DNA from: CAZABS01 sp964483635
GTDB lineage: Bacteria; Patescibacteriota; Minisyncoccia; Moranbacterales; UBA1568
DNA length: 25,973 nt
Assembly (NCBI GenBank): GCA_964483635.1
Contig: CAZABS010000009.1
Location: 1-25,973, forward strand
Direction: 5' to 3'
A program made the position numbers and the translations under genes. The notes below the pieces were generated by a model that was given only the letters and a program-made list of their open reading frames with translations, was not told the origin of the DNA and did not search any database. Below, piece after piece: positions 1 to 6,686 of the stretch (position 1 is its first letter; every line of letters starts with the position of its first letter).

Positions 1-320
1 TTGCTCCAGTCCAGATAGCGGTGTTTCCGCTCCTCAAAAACAAGCCCGAGCTTGTTGGGAAAGCGCGTGAGATTTTTGATGTACTCAGGAAATCATTCCG
101 TTGCGAGTTCGATGACAATGGCAATGTGGGCAAGCGCTATCGTCGCCAGGATGAAATCGGAACCCCATACTGTGTCACCGTGGACTTTGACACCATTGGT
201 GCAGGGGAAGATACATCACTTGAGGGAACCGTCACTGTCCGTGACCGCGACACTATGAAACAGGAGCGGGTGAAGATTGAAGAGTTAGGGGAATTTTTTC
301 AGAAACAGCTTTTGGGTTAG
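1..320 (+). CDS. glyS: Glycine--tRNA ligase, C-terminal end (partial)
   Basis: This is the tail of a class II glycyl-tRNA synthetase; the 5' part lies outside the window. The frame is open from base 3 (first codon Ala) and stops at 318-320. The residues APVQIAVFPLLK, followed by GKRYRRQDEIGTPYCV and a TVRDRDTMKQ segment, are the typical anticodon-binding domain of the single-chain (alpha2, eukaryote/archaea/Gram-positive type) GlyRS. The enzyme charges tRNA-Gly in the cytoplasm. The GTG at 21-23 is internal and should not be taken as a start. It lies 6 nt upstream of the YjjX-type gene, so the two are probably co-transcribed. The domain call is confident; the active site cannot be judged because it is off-window. 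Confidence 0.9.
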   Translation, partial: APVQIAVFPLLKNKPELVGKAREIFDVLRKSFRCEFDDNGNVGKRYRRQDEIGTPYCVTVDFDTIGAGEDTSLEGTVTVRDRDTMKQERVKIEELGEFFQKQLLG

Positions 321-326
321 GAAATT

Positions 327-860
327 ATGAAAGTAATTGTTGCATCCACGAATCCGGTAAAGATCGAGGGTACCAGAGAAGCTTTTCAAAGAACGTTTCC
401 CGAGATTGAGTTTGTATTTGAGGGTACGAAGGTGGCTTCGGGGGTGAAGGATCAGCCGGACACTGACGAGGAAACTATCCGAGGTGCGCGCAATCGAATT
501 GCCGCCCTGCGAATCCTCGATCCATCTGCTGACTACTATGTCGGTTTAGAGGGAGGTGTCGAGAAGATTGACGGGAAAATGTTTGCTTTTGCTTGGGCAG
601 TTGTCGCCAACCAGGCTGGGAAAATTGGTGAGGCTCGAACCGCGAGCTTCATGCTCCCACCACAAGTAGCGAGCCTTATTGAGGAGGGAATAGAGCTCGG
701 CCATGCGAATGATCAGGTGTTTGGGACAGAGAACTCCAAACAAAAAAATGGAGCCCTTGGGATTTTGACGAACGATCTCATTACGCGAACCTCCGAATAT
801 TCGAGTACGATCATTCTCGCACTGGTGCCATTTCAAAAATATCAGGAACTCTACCACTAA
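327..860 (+). CDS. yjjX: Non-canonical purine NTP phosphatase, YjjX family (inosine/xanthosine triphosphatase)
   Basis: The 177-aa product begins MKVIVASTNPVKIEGTREAF, the N-terminal signature of YjjX/HAM1-like NTPases (S/T-x-N-P-x-K binds the triphosphate). It continues with GLEGGV and a central FAWAVV strand and ends with an NDLITR segment, all typical of the family; the length matches the usual 170-180 aa. Family members hydrolyse ITP/XTP and cleanse the nucleotide pool, although some act on other oxidised nucleotides. The start ATG lies 6 nt after the glyS stop, and the M16 protease gene begins 18 nt downstream, so the three look like one unit. The substrate is inferred from family membership only. 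Confidence 0.87.
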   Translation: MKVIVASTNPVKIEGTREAFQRTFPEIEFVFEGTKVASGVKDQPDTDEETIRGARNRIAALRILDPSADYYVGLEGGVEKIDGKMFAFAWAVVANQAGKIGEARTASFMLPPQVASLIEEGIELGHANDQVFGTENSKQKNGALGILTNDLITRTSEYSSTIILALVPFQKYQELYH

Positions 861-878
861 TTTCTTATATTTTCAGAT

Positions 879-2147
879 ATGAAATTTCAGAAAAGCAAAC
901 TCAAAAATGGGCTGCGGATTATCCTCGCGCCGATGCATGAGACCGAGACGGTGACCGTGATGGTGATGACGGGCGTCGGGAGTCGCTATGAAACGCGGAA
1001 GGAAAATGGATTGGCGCATTTCCTCGAGCATATGTTTTTCAAGGGCACCAAGAAGCGTCCAACGGCTATGGATATCTCGAAGGAACTTGATGCCATTGGA
1101 GCTGAGTACAATGCCTATACGGGGAAGGATCGCACTGCGTACTACGCCAAAGTGGAGGCGCATCACTGGGAAACGGCGCTCGATGTCGTCTCAGATATAT
1201 TTCAGAATGCGAAACTGGAACCAGAGGAAATTGAACGCGAACGAGGACCGATTCTTCAGGAGCTCAACATGTATGAGGATACGCCGATGCGGCATATCAA
1301 TGATCTGTGGGAAATGCATCTCTATGGGGATCATCCACTCGGCTGGGAAATTATCGGAACCAAAGATAATATCAAGGGTTTCAAACGAAGTGATTTCATA
1401 AAGTATCTTGAGCACGGGTATGTGGCGGGGAATGTGGTCGTGGGTGTCGCTGGGAAAATGGATCCAGTCAAAGTCAAGAAAGAAATTCTGAAGCGTTTCA
1501 AACATATCCGAACAGGTAAGCCCCCTGTTTTTAAAAAGATTGCCGAAAAACAAAATAAGCCAGGGGTATTTCTCCAACACAAAAAAACCGATCAGACCCA
1601 TATGCTCCTTGGGGTACGAACCTATAACATGACTCACAAGGATCGCTATGTGCTCGCGGTCATCGCGACACTTCTCGGGGGAGGGATGTCCTCACGGCTC
1701 TTCATGGCGGTACGCGAACGGCGCGGACTCGCGTATAGCGTCCATACTTCGGGCGAGAACTACCATGATGCCGGCTATCTCGCGACGCAGTGTGGGGTGG
1801 AGCATGAAAATCTTGAGAAAACGATAGCGGTGATACTTGATGAATATCGCCGGATGGCCAACGAAAAAGTTGAAGCTGAAGAATTGACCAAGGCAAAGGA
1901 GTATATCAAAGGAAAGCTCGCCATGGGATTCGAGGGATCCGATGATGTGGTGGAGTACATCGTGACTCAGGAAACGCTTTTCGGACAGATCACAACCCTC
2001 GAGGAAAAACGAAAGCGGATTGAGGGAGTGACAGCTGAAGATGTCTTACGAGTTTCAAAAGATATTTTCAAAAACAGTAAACTTAATTTGGCAGTGATTG
2101 GTCCGCATGTGCATCAGCAAGAGCTCGAAGCCTTGGTACATTTCTAA
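879..2147 (+). CDS. M16 family zinc metallopeptidase (processing-peptidase-like)
   Basis: This 422-aa protein carries the inverted zinc motif HFLEH at residues 47-51 (His47, Glu50, His51), with a third ligand Glu128 in the ILQEL segment. That spacing is typical of catalytic M16 (insulinase/MPP/PqqL-like) subunits. The C-terminal M16 repeat shows the GGGMSSRLF and VRERRGLAYSV motifs (about residues 268-290), the usual Arg/Tyr substrate-binding region. At about 420 aa it is a single catalytic two-domain subunit, like the short bacterial YmxG/MPP-type proteases, so it probably works as a homodimer or with a partner not seen here. There is no signal peptide, so it is probably cytoplasmic. The substrate is unknown. 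A convergent small gene lies downstream. Confidence 0.9.
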   Translation: MKFQKSKLKNGLRIILAPMHETETVTVMVMTGVGSRYETRKENGLAHFLEHMFFKGTKKRPTAMDISKELDAIGAEYNAYTGKDRTAYYAKVEAHHWETALDVVSDIFQNAKLEPEEIERERGPILQELNMYEDTPMRHINDLWEMHLYGDHPLGWEIIGTKDNIKGFKRSDFIKYLEHGYVAGNVVVGVAGKMDPVKVKKEILKRFKHIRTGKPPVFKKIAEKQNKPGVFLQHKKTDQTHMLLGVRTYNMTHKDRYVLAVIATLLGGGMSSRLFMAVRERRGLAYSVHTSGENYHDAGYLATQCGVEHENLEKTIAVILDEYRRMANEKVEAEELTKAKEYIKGKLAMGFEGSDDVVEYIVTQETLFGQITTLEEKRKRIEGVTAEDVLRVSKDIFKNSKLNLAVIGPHVHQQELEALVHF

Positions 2148-2170
2148 AAAAACGCGCCCTGGCCAGGTTC
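2147..2170 (-). terminator. Possible weak terminator of the minus-strand small gene
   Basis: Read on the minus strand, the self-complementary CCTGGCCAGG (2157-2166 region) is followed after a short GC-rich stretch by six T. It lies about 50 nt past the stop of the small membrane-protein gene. The stem is short, so the call is tentative. Confidence 0.3.
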
Positions 2171-2212
2171 GGACAGGACGAGTGAAGCGGGTGATATAGG
2201 ATGTGCGGAGAT

Positions 2213-2392
2213 TTACCTCCGGCGAGCTGCGCGCCGCAGGCGCCAGGCACTGTAGCCGCTCCCGACTGAGGCGATGCCTCCGAGCATGAGGGTGCCGTCG
2301 CGGTGCATCGGCACCCAGAGTTCAGGGAAACCGAAGGCTGCGATAGCAAACCCGAGTAGCAGCGAAAGGAAAACCCAATATCTGGTTGTCAC
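2213..2392 (-). CDS. Small two-span membrane protein (59 aa), function unknown
   Basis: I do not recognise the family. The start is the GTG at 2392-2390, chosen because a good GGAG ribosome-binding site sits 6 nt upstream and a strong minus-strand promoter lies just before it. The reading frame extends further upstream into rsmI, but that part is antisense and unsupported. The 59-aa product has one hydrophobic segment at about residues 6-23 (WVFLSLLLGFAIAAFGF) and a second at about 34-48 (TLMLGGIASVGSGYSAW). It ends in an Arg-rich tail (RLRRAARRR), which suggests a small inner-membrane hairpin with its C-terminus in the cytoplasm. It is divergent from rsmI. Its higher GC content and clean SD differ from the SD-poor neighbours. 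Confidence 0.6.
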   Translation of the reverse strand: MTTRYWVFLSLLLGFAIAAFGFPELWVPMHRDGTLMLGGIASVGSGYSAWRLRRAARRR

Positions 2393-2416
2393 GAATATCT
2401 CCTCGTTGAAAGACTT

Positions 2417-2451
2417 TGCTATTATAACTCGAGAAAAACCCTTTATGTCAA
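2417..2451. promoter_or_regulatory. Divergent promoter with overlapping -10 elements (small gene / rsmI)
   Basis: On the plus strand TGCTATTAT (2417-2425) is an extended -10 for rsmI. On the minus strand TATAAT (2426-2421) is a -10 with TTGACA (2451-2446) as -35 at a 19-nt spacing, serving the 59-aa gene. The two -10 boxes overlap on opposite strands, and the minus -35 lies on the rsmI start codon. Confidence 0.6.
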
Positions 2452-3125
2452 GTACCGAAGCAGGAAAACTCTTTGTGGTTGCCACTCCGATTGGCAATCT
2501 CGGTGACATTACTTTGCGTGCCCTTGAGACCCTCAAATCAGTGAGTTTAATTTTGGCTGAAGATACGCGGGTAACCAAGCGCTTACTTGCGAAGTATACT
2601 ATCACAACGCCAACTCTCTCATGTCACGAGCATACTGAGAAGAAAAAACTTGAGGGAATTATCACGCGACTGGTAGCTGGTGAATCTATGGCTGTTGTCA
2701 CGGATGCTGGAACACCAGGACTTTCGGATCCGGGGAATTTCCTTGTTTCACTGGCGCTCGAGGCTCGAGTCAGTGTGGTCCCGATTCCAGGAGTGTCTGC
2801 TCTTGGAGCGCTCGTTTCGGTAGCTGGAATAGATTTGCGAGAATTCGTTTTCTTGGGATTTCCTCCTCACAAAAAAGGTCGCGAGACATTTTTTCGGAGT
2901 GTTGCCGAAAGTAAACTCCCTGTTATGTACTATGAGTCACCTCATCGAATTGTAAAAAATCTTGAACTGCTCCAGCAATTTGCTCCCATGAAACGCATTA
3001 TCCTTGGGCGTGAGCTCACCAAAATGTTTGAGGAAGTACTGCGAGGGAATATCCCATCAGTCTTGGCAACACTCACGTCTGATGCTAAAAAACTAAAAGG
3101 GGAGTTTGTGATTATTGTGTACTAG
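2445..3125 (+). CDS. rsmI: 16S rRNA (cytidine(1402)-2'-O)-methyltransferase RsmI
   Basis: The 226-aa protein starts MSSTEAGKLFVVATPIGNLGD; the GKLYVVATPIGNL-like opening is the RsmI hallmark. It continues with AEDTRVTKRLL, a TDAGTPGLSDPG loop (SAM-binding region of the tetrapyrrole-methylase fold), PIPGVSAL, and YYESPHR near residue 165. RsmI methylates the 2'-OH of C1402 in the ribosomal P site, using SAM. It is shorter than the E. coli enzyme (286 aa): it stops after the two methylase domains and lacks the C-terminal extension, a common reduction in small genomes. The start was chosen at 2445 because it directly precedes the conserved region and follows the extended -10; an upstream in-frame ATG at 2274 would overlap the divergent gene. 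Confidence 0.92.
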   Translation: MSSTEAGKLFVVATPIGNLGDITLRALETLKSVSLILAEDTRVTKRLLAKYTITTPTLSCHEHTEKKKLEGIITRLVAGESMAVVTDAGTPGLSDPGNFLVSLALEARVSVVPIPGVSALGALVSVAGIDLREFVFLGFPPHKKGRETFFRSVAESKLPVMYYESPHRIVKNLELLQQFAPMKRIILGRELTKMFEEVLRGNIPSVLATLTSDAKKLKGEFVIIVY

Positions 3126-3133
3126 AAAATGCG

Positions 3134-3224
3134 TGGAGATACTGTATTTCCTTCGTTTGCTCATGAGCCTCACGTGCGAAAGCCACCAGACTCTTTGCAC
3201 TCGAGAGTAAACACAGCATCTCCA
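3134..3224 (-). repeat. Intergenic palindromic element / candidate structured RNA
   Basis: Arms at 3134-3149 and 3209-3224 are inverted repeats of 16 nt with two mismatches. Both mismatches become G-U pairs if the minus strand is transcribed. Inside, on the minus strand, ACTCT pairs with AGAGT and CTTTCG pairs with CGAAGG, the latter closing a GCTCATGAGC hairpin. There is no minus-strand gene to which it could be a leader. It may be a dispersed repeat or a small RNA. Confidence 0.5.
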
Positions 3225-3235
3225 TAAAAACAATT

Positions 3236-3634
3236 ATGCAGTTTTATATTGCTGTCAAAGGAATTATCCGAAGGCCGGATGGAAAGATCCTGGTTTTGAA
3301 GCGTTCCTCGAAAGACGATCACCTGCCAGAAGTCTGGGAGACTGTCGGGGGTGGTATGGATGCCGAGGAACTTCCACAACAAGCTCTGAAGCGTGAAATA
3401 CTCGAGGAGACAGGGTTAACGGTCGAGGTAGGAGAACCATTCAATGTCTTCACCTTTCGGAAGCAAACGGGGGAGTTTAAGGTTGGGATTACCTTTTTGT
3501 GTAAGACTGAGAATGATACAGTGACACTAAGTGAAGAGCATAGCGAGTACCGTTGGATTGAACCAAATGAATTTGCTGATCTCCCATCGGTCCCATCACT
3601 TTATGAAGAAATTAAACGTTATGCAGAACAATAA
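3236..3634 (+). CDS. Nudix hydrolase
   Basis: The 132-aa product has a complete Nudix box, G-x5-E-x7-REILEETGL, within residues about 39-61, so the metal-binding Glu residues are all present. The N-terminal strand MQFYIAVKGIIRR and the KILVLKRSSKD segment are typical of MutT-like Nudix proteins. The family hydrolyses nucleoside diphosphates linked to another moiety; the exact substrate cannot be read from the sequence. The stop at 3632-3634 lies inside metG, whose ATG is at 3621, a 14-nt overlap that suggests translational coupling. The structured element at 3134-3224 occupies the whole upstream gap, and no clear SD is visible. Confidence 0.88.
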   Translation: MQFYIAVKGIIRRPDGKILVLKRSSKDDHLPEVWETVGGGMDAEELPQQALKREILEETGLTVEVGEPFNVFTFRKQTGEFKVGITFLCKTENDTVTLSEEHSEYRWIEPNEFADLPSVPSLYEEIKRYAEQ

Positions 3635-4667
3635 ACCATTTTTTGTCACCACCCCGATCTATTATGTGAATGGTCAGCCGCATCTTGGTCATGCTTATAC
3701 GACCATTGCCGCTGATGTGATTGCTCGGTTTCAAAAAAACCAAGGACGAGACGTGTTTTTTGCGACCGGGACCGATGAACATGGAGCGAAAATTGCCATC
3801 AAAGCAAAAGAAGCTGGGAAGGATCCACAAGTATTTGTCGATGAAATCAGTGAAACCTTCAAAGGGTTGTGGGAAAAATTGAATATCGAGTACACCCGTT
3901 TTATTCGGACGACGGAGCCATCACATATTGCCGCAGTTCAGAAAGTGCTCCAAGTTCTCTATGACAAGGGAGCTATCTACAAAGGTTTTTATGAGGGTCT
4001 GTACTGTGTTGGTTGCGAGCAGTTCAAGACGGAGGATGACTTAATTGATGGCAAGTGTCCAGATCATAATACGGTTCCCGAAATGATGAAGGAAGAGAGC
4101 TATCTCATGAAGATGACAGTGCTCCAGGAAGGGCTCATCCGACGGATCAAAACCGACGAACTGGCGGTGCGACCCGAGCGCTACAAGAAAGAGATCCTCT
4201 CTTTTTTGGAAGGGGAGAAACTGGAAGACGTCTCTGTTTCACGGAAAAATGTTTCCTGGGGAATTCCACTTCCTTTTGATGAGACTCAAACGACGTATGT
4301 CTGGGTAGATGCTTTCCTCAACTACCTTACGGTTCTCGGCTGGGATGGAAATTCAGAGAGTGTTTCTCCTGAGTGGCCGGCTGATGTCCAGTTTATCGGG
4401 AAGGATATTCTCCGTGTGCATGCGACGATTTGGCCTGCGATCCTCATGCATCTGGGTATTCCAACTCAGAAGCTTCTCTTTACGCATGGGCATATCCTCT
4501 CCGGAGGAAAAAAGATGAGCAAGACCCTTGGGAATGTTATTGCCATCGATGAACTTCTCGAAAAATTTGGAGCCGATGGGACTCGATACCTTCTTCTTTC
4601 AGCTGGGCCGTTTGGAGAAGATGTAGATGTGACGATGGAGCGTCTCACCGAGAAATACAATGCTGAT
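3621..4667 (+). CDS. metG: Methionine--tRNA ligase, N-terminal 349 residues (truncated by assembly gap)
   Basis: The start MQNNKPFFVTTPIYYVNG fits MetRS; it overlaps the Nudix gene by 14 nt. HLGH (residues 21-24) is the HIGH motif and KMSKT (298-302) the KMSKS motif of class I synthetases. A single zinc knuckle C-x2-C...C-x2-H is at Cys129, Cys132, Cys146 and His149 in the connective-peptide region. The frame runs intact into the N run at 4668. The anticodon-binding alpha-helical domain is missing, and none of it appears after the gap, so at least 150 codons are absent from the assembly. This is an assembly truncation, not evidence of a broken gene. The protein charges tRNA-Met in the cytoplasm. 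Confidence 0.93.
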
Positions 4668-4767
4668 NNNNNNNNNNNNNNNNNNNNNNNNNNNNNNNNN
4701 NNNNNNNNNNNNNNNNNNNNNNNNNNNNNNNNNNNNNNNNNNNNNNNNNNNNNNNNNNNNNNNNNNN
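4668..4767. other. Assembly gap of exactly 100 N
   Basis: A run of 100 undetermined bases interrupts metG. The round number is a scaffolding placeholder, so the true distance is unknown and must at least hold the missing MetRS C-terminus. Confidence 0.98.
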
Positions 4768-4770
4768 CGT

Positions 4771-4810
4771 ATAAAATAAGGCGAGGCGACTTGCGCTGCA
4801 AGCCGCCTCG
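4771..4810 (-). terminator. Rho-independent terminator of the 38-aa gene
   Basis: A 13-bp stem (arms 4782-4794 and 4798-4810, 3-nt loop) contains one position that is A-C on the plus strand but G-U on the minus strand. On the minus strand it is followed by a T-rich tract (CCTTATTTTAT). It lies 7 nt after the stop of the small minus-strand gene. Confidence 0.75.
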
Positions 4811-4816
4811 GTGGTC

Positions 4817-4933
4817 TCAGTGCCGTGCTTTCGGCGTCGGTACATCTCCGCCACGCTTCATCTTATCGTAGTAGAGGGCTAGGATCGGTCCAACGACGAG
4901 AACTACCGCAAGTTGAAAGAGTCTTTCCTTCAT
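4817..4933 (-). CDS. Tiny single-span membrane protein (38 aa), function unknown
   Basis: Not a recognised family. The 38-aa frame MKERLFQLAVVLVV... has one hydrophobic span at about residues 6-22, followed by a positive/hydrophilic tail (YYDKMKRGGDVPTPKARH). The start was chosen because GAGGAG sits 6 nt upstream of the ATG at 4933-4931. An extended -10 promoter lies further upstream and a strong terminator just downstream, so this is a complete monocistronic unit despite its size. The reading frame upstream of this ATG is antisense to tatD and unsupported. It is divergent from tatD with a 57-nt spacer. The arrangement resembles the 59-aa gene upstream of rsmI: a tiny membrane protein with a good SD, divergent from an enzyme gene. 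Confidence 0.6.
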   Translation of the reverse strand: MKERLFQLAVVLVVGPILALYYDKMKRGGDVPTPKARH

Positions 4934-4961
4934 GAGGATCTCCTCGGGTGTCGGTACCGCC

Positions 4962-4989
4962 ACTTTAGCAGAAAACTCCAAAAAGACAA
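4962..4989 (-). promoter_or_regulatory. Promoter of the 38-aa membrane protein gene
   Basis: On the minus strand TTGTCT (4989-4984) and TAAAGT (4967-4962) are 16 nt apart, and TGC immediately before the -10 makes it an extended -10. Confidence 0.45.
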
Positions 4990-4990
4990 T

Positions 4991-5839
4991 ATGTACGATA
5001 TCCATACTCATCTCTACTTCCAAAGTTACGACCAGGATCGCGAAGCGGTGATTGCACGAGCCAAAGCAGCGGGTATTGAGAAAATGATTGTTGTTGGATG
5101 TACTACCGGTGAAAGTCTCCAAGCGGTCGAGCTTGCTCATCAGTACCCCGAGCTTTTCGCAAGCATTGGTATTCATCCGCACGAATTTAGTGCTACTCGA
5201 GAAAACGCTTCTGAATGGTTCACGCAAGAGATTAATACGCTTCGCACCGTAGCTCAAAGAAACAAAGTAGTAGCCATTGGAGAATGCGGACTAGATTATT
5301 TCAGTCATGATGTATCACATGTAATTTCTGAAGAACAGCGCGCTTTTCAGAAAGAGGGTTTTTTGGCACAAGTTGCTTTGGCAGCGGAATTAGCACTCCC
5401 ACTTATCATTCATACTCGCCCATCTCTTGGAAGTATGGACGCGTATGAGGACATGCTCGCGATCATGAAAGCTCAATGTGCTCATCTAAAAGTCGGTATC
5501 CTCCATTGTTATATGGGGGATACTGAAATCACGAAAAAGTTTCTCGAGGTCCCAAATCTCTACTTTTCTTTTGCTGGAAACATAACCTATCCAGTTAAGA
5601 AGGCTTTGATTGGATCAAAGGACGATCTTGGAGAGACGGTGAAACTTGTGCCACTTAATCGGATTCTCGCGGAAACCGACTGTCCCTTTCTTTCTCCCCA
5701 AACCCACCGTGGCGAGCGCAACGAACCGGCCCATGTGGTGGAGGTCATTGAGAGAATCGCATATTTCAAGGGGGGTATGACTCGAGAAATAGAATCGATT
5801 ATAACAAAAACCGTTCAAGATGTGTTTAGAATAGTATAA
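4991..5839 (+). CDS. tatD: TatD family metal-dependent hydrolase (DNase)
   Basis: The 282-aa protein starts MYDIHTHLYF. The metal ligands of the TatD amidohydrolase fold are all visible: His5 and His7 (HTH), Glu98 in IGECGLDYF, His141 in LIIHTR, His172 in LHCYMG, and Asp230 in AETDCPFLSP. Length and motif order match TatD DNases/3'-5' exonucleases (YcfH/YabD group), which act in the cytoplasm on DNA or in quality control. The start was chosen at 4991 because the conserved strand begins there; the frame upstream crosses the divergent gene's SD. Its stop overlaps the next frame's ATG (TAATG). tatD often sits next to metG in bacteria, which supports the order across the assembly gap. Confidence 0.92.
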   Translation: MYDIHTHLYFQSYDQDREAVIARAKAAGIEKMIVVGCTTGESLQAVELAHQYPELFASIGIHPHEFSATRENASEWFTQEINTLRTVAQRNKVVAIGECGLDYFSHDVSHVISEEQRAFQKEGFLAQVALAAELALPLIIHTRPSLGSMDAYEDMLAIMKAQCAHLKVGILHCYMGDTEITKKFLEVPNLYFSFAGNITYPVKKALIGSKDDLGETVKLVPLNRILAETDCPFLSPQTHRGERNEPAHVVEVIERIAYFKGGMTREIESIITKTVQDVFRIV

Positions 5840-6489
5840 TGAAGGGGGTTATTATTTCATGTATTATGAATCGAGAAGTCTTTGGTGTTTCAGCGGCGGC
5901 AGGAAAGGAAGCTGAGGCTATCTGGCGTGGTAAGGCAAAACCAGAAAAATCAAGTGCTATTGGAAAGAGTGCTCCAATAGAGATTGATAAGAGTATATTT
6001 CCTAATCAAGGGATTGATACGAGGAGCAAGATTAATCCTCAGGCGGCTAATCTCAATGAAAGGGTTCTCTCTCAGGGAGACGTAGCTAGTCAATCCTTCG
6101 AGTTTGATTTGGATCTAATCCAAGATACTGCTGATACTGTTAGACTCATTGAATCCGAAAAAAACAGTTCTTCGCGCAGCGAGATAGTGGATACGGGTGC
6201 TGACGAAGAATCCCTTGATATGACGCCGCAGCTTCGCGAAGAACCAGCGTGGGATGGGACTTTACAAGATTTACATCGCCGGATGACGGCCCTTCATAAG
6301 GTGATAACTCGGGAGAGTAAGCGGTTTAATCAAACCCCAAGTCAAGCTGAAAAGGGAGAAATCGGGAAGCTACTCGGTCTCTTGTATGAAGATATGGATA
6401 CTTGGATACACCGTTTTGAAATGTGGAAAGCTGAGCATGACATTCAAAAAGCCGTTCAAGACCGAGATCAGAATAAGAAGTCAGTATAG
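5839..6489 (+). CDS. Hypothetical protein, hydrophilic with helical C-terminus
   Basis: I do not recognise this 216-aa protein. The first ATG overlaps the tatD stop by 1 nt (TAATG); a second ATG at 5866 (MNREVFGVSAAAG) may be the true start, because a TATAAT at 5835-5840 would begin a transcript near 5847. Residues 20-125 are low in hydrophobics and rich in Ser, Glu and Asp, so probably disordered. Residues about 135-215 (WDGTLQDLHRRM, LLGLLYEDMDTWIHRFEMW) look like two or three amphipathic helices. There is no signal peptide or membrane span. It is followed by the ATP synthase promoter and a hairpin that may end its transcript. It could be lineage-specific. Confidence 0.6.
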   Translation: MKGVIISCIMNREVFGVSAAAGKEAEAIWRGKAKPEKSSAIGKSAPIEIDKSIFPNQGIDTRSKINPQAANLNERVLSQGDVASQSFEFDLDLIQDTADTVRLIESEKNSSSRSEIVDTGADEESLDMTPQLREEPAWDGTLQDLHRRMTALHKVITRESKRFNQTPSQAEKGEIGKLLGLLYEDMDTWIHRFEMWKAEHDIQKAVQDRDQNKKSV

Positions 6490-6498
6490 TTTGGGCGT

Positions 6499-6527
6499 TT
6501 GACGTCACTTGGTTTCTCGCGTACAAT
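6499..6527 (+). promoter_or_regulatory. ATP synthase operon promoter
   Basis: TTGACG (6499-6504) and TACAAT (6522-6527) are separated by exactly 17 nt, a near-consensus sigma-70-type promoter. It lies just after the stop of the preceding gene and 158 nt before atpB. Confidence 0.75.
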
Positions 6528-6537
6528 AGAAGCGCTT

Positions 6538-6562
6538 AAAAAGAGGGAAGTCCCTTCTTTTT
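6538..6562 (+). terminator. Terminator-like hairpin in the atp leader
   Basis: AAAAAGAGGG pairs with CCCTTCTTTTT (one bulged T) around the loop AAGT, ending in a T run. It lies about 10 nt downstream of the atp promoter -10, so it could end the upstream hypothetical gene and also attenuate atp transcription. Confidence 0.6.
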
Positions 6563-6586
6563 GTTTACAGGATTTTGAGCATATGG

Positions 6587-6686
6587 ACCCCGTTAGATAT
6601 TTTGTGCACAGAGTTGACTAACGAGTCTAGAACGAAAAAAAATAATAGAAGAATACTGCAAACGTAATCATTATCTCTAACGGGGT
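6587..6686 (+). repeat. Palindrome-flanked element directly abutting atpB
   Basis: Perfect 11-nt inverted arms ACCCCGTTAGA (6587-6597) and TCTAACGGGGT (6676-6686) enclose a 78-nt A-rich interior with a GACT-AACG-AGTC mini-hairpin (6614-6625). The right arm contains the G and T of the atpB GTG start. From memory, similar CCCCGTTAGA...TCTAACGGGG elements recur in Patescibacteria genomes; this was not checked. Confidence 0.55.

Noticed and set aside
6583..6621. MDPVRYFVHRVD as a real leader peptide
   Set aside because: The frame crosses the palindrome arm and looks like a by-product of the repeat element; no SD at proper spacing. Kept only as part of the element finding.
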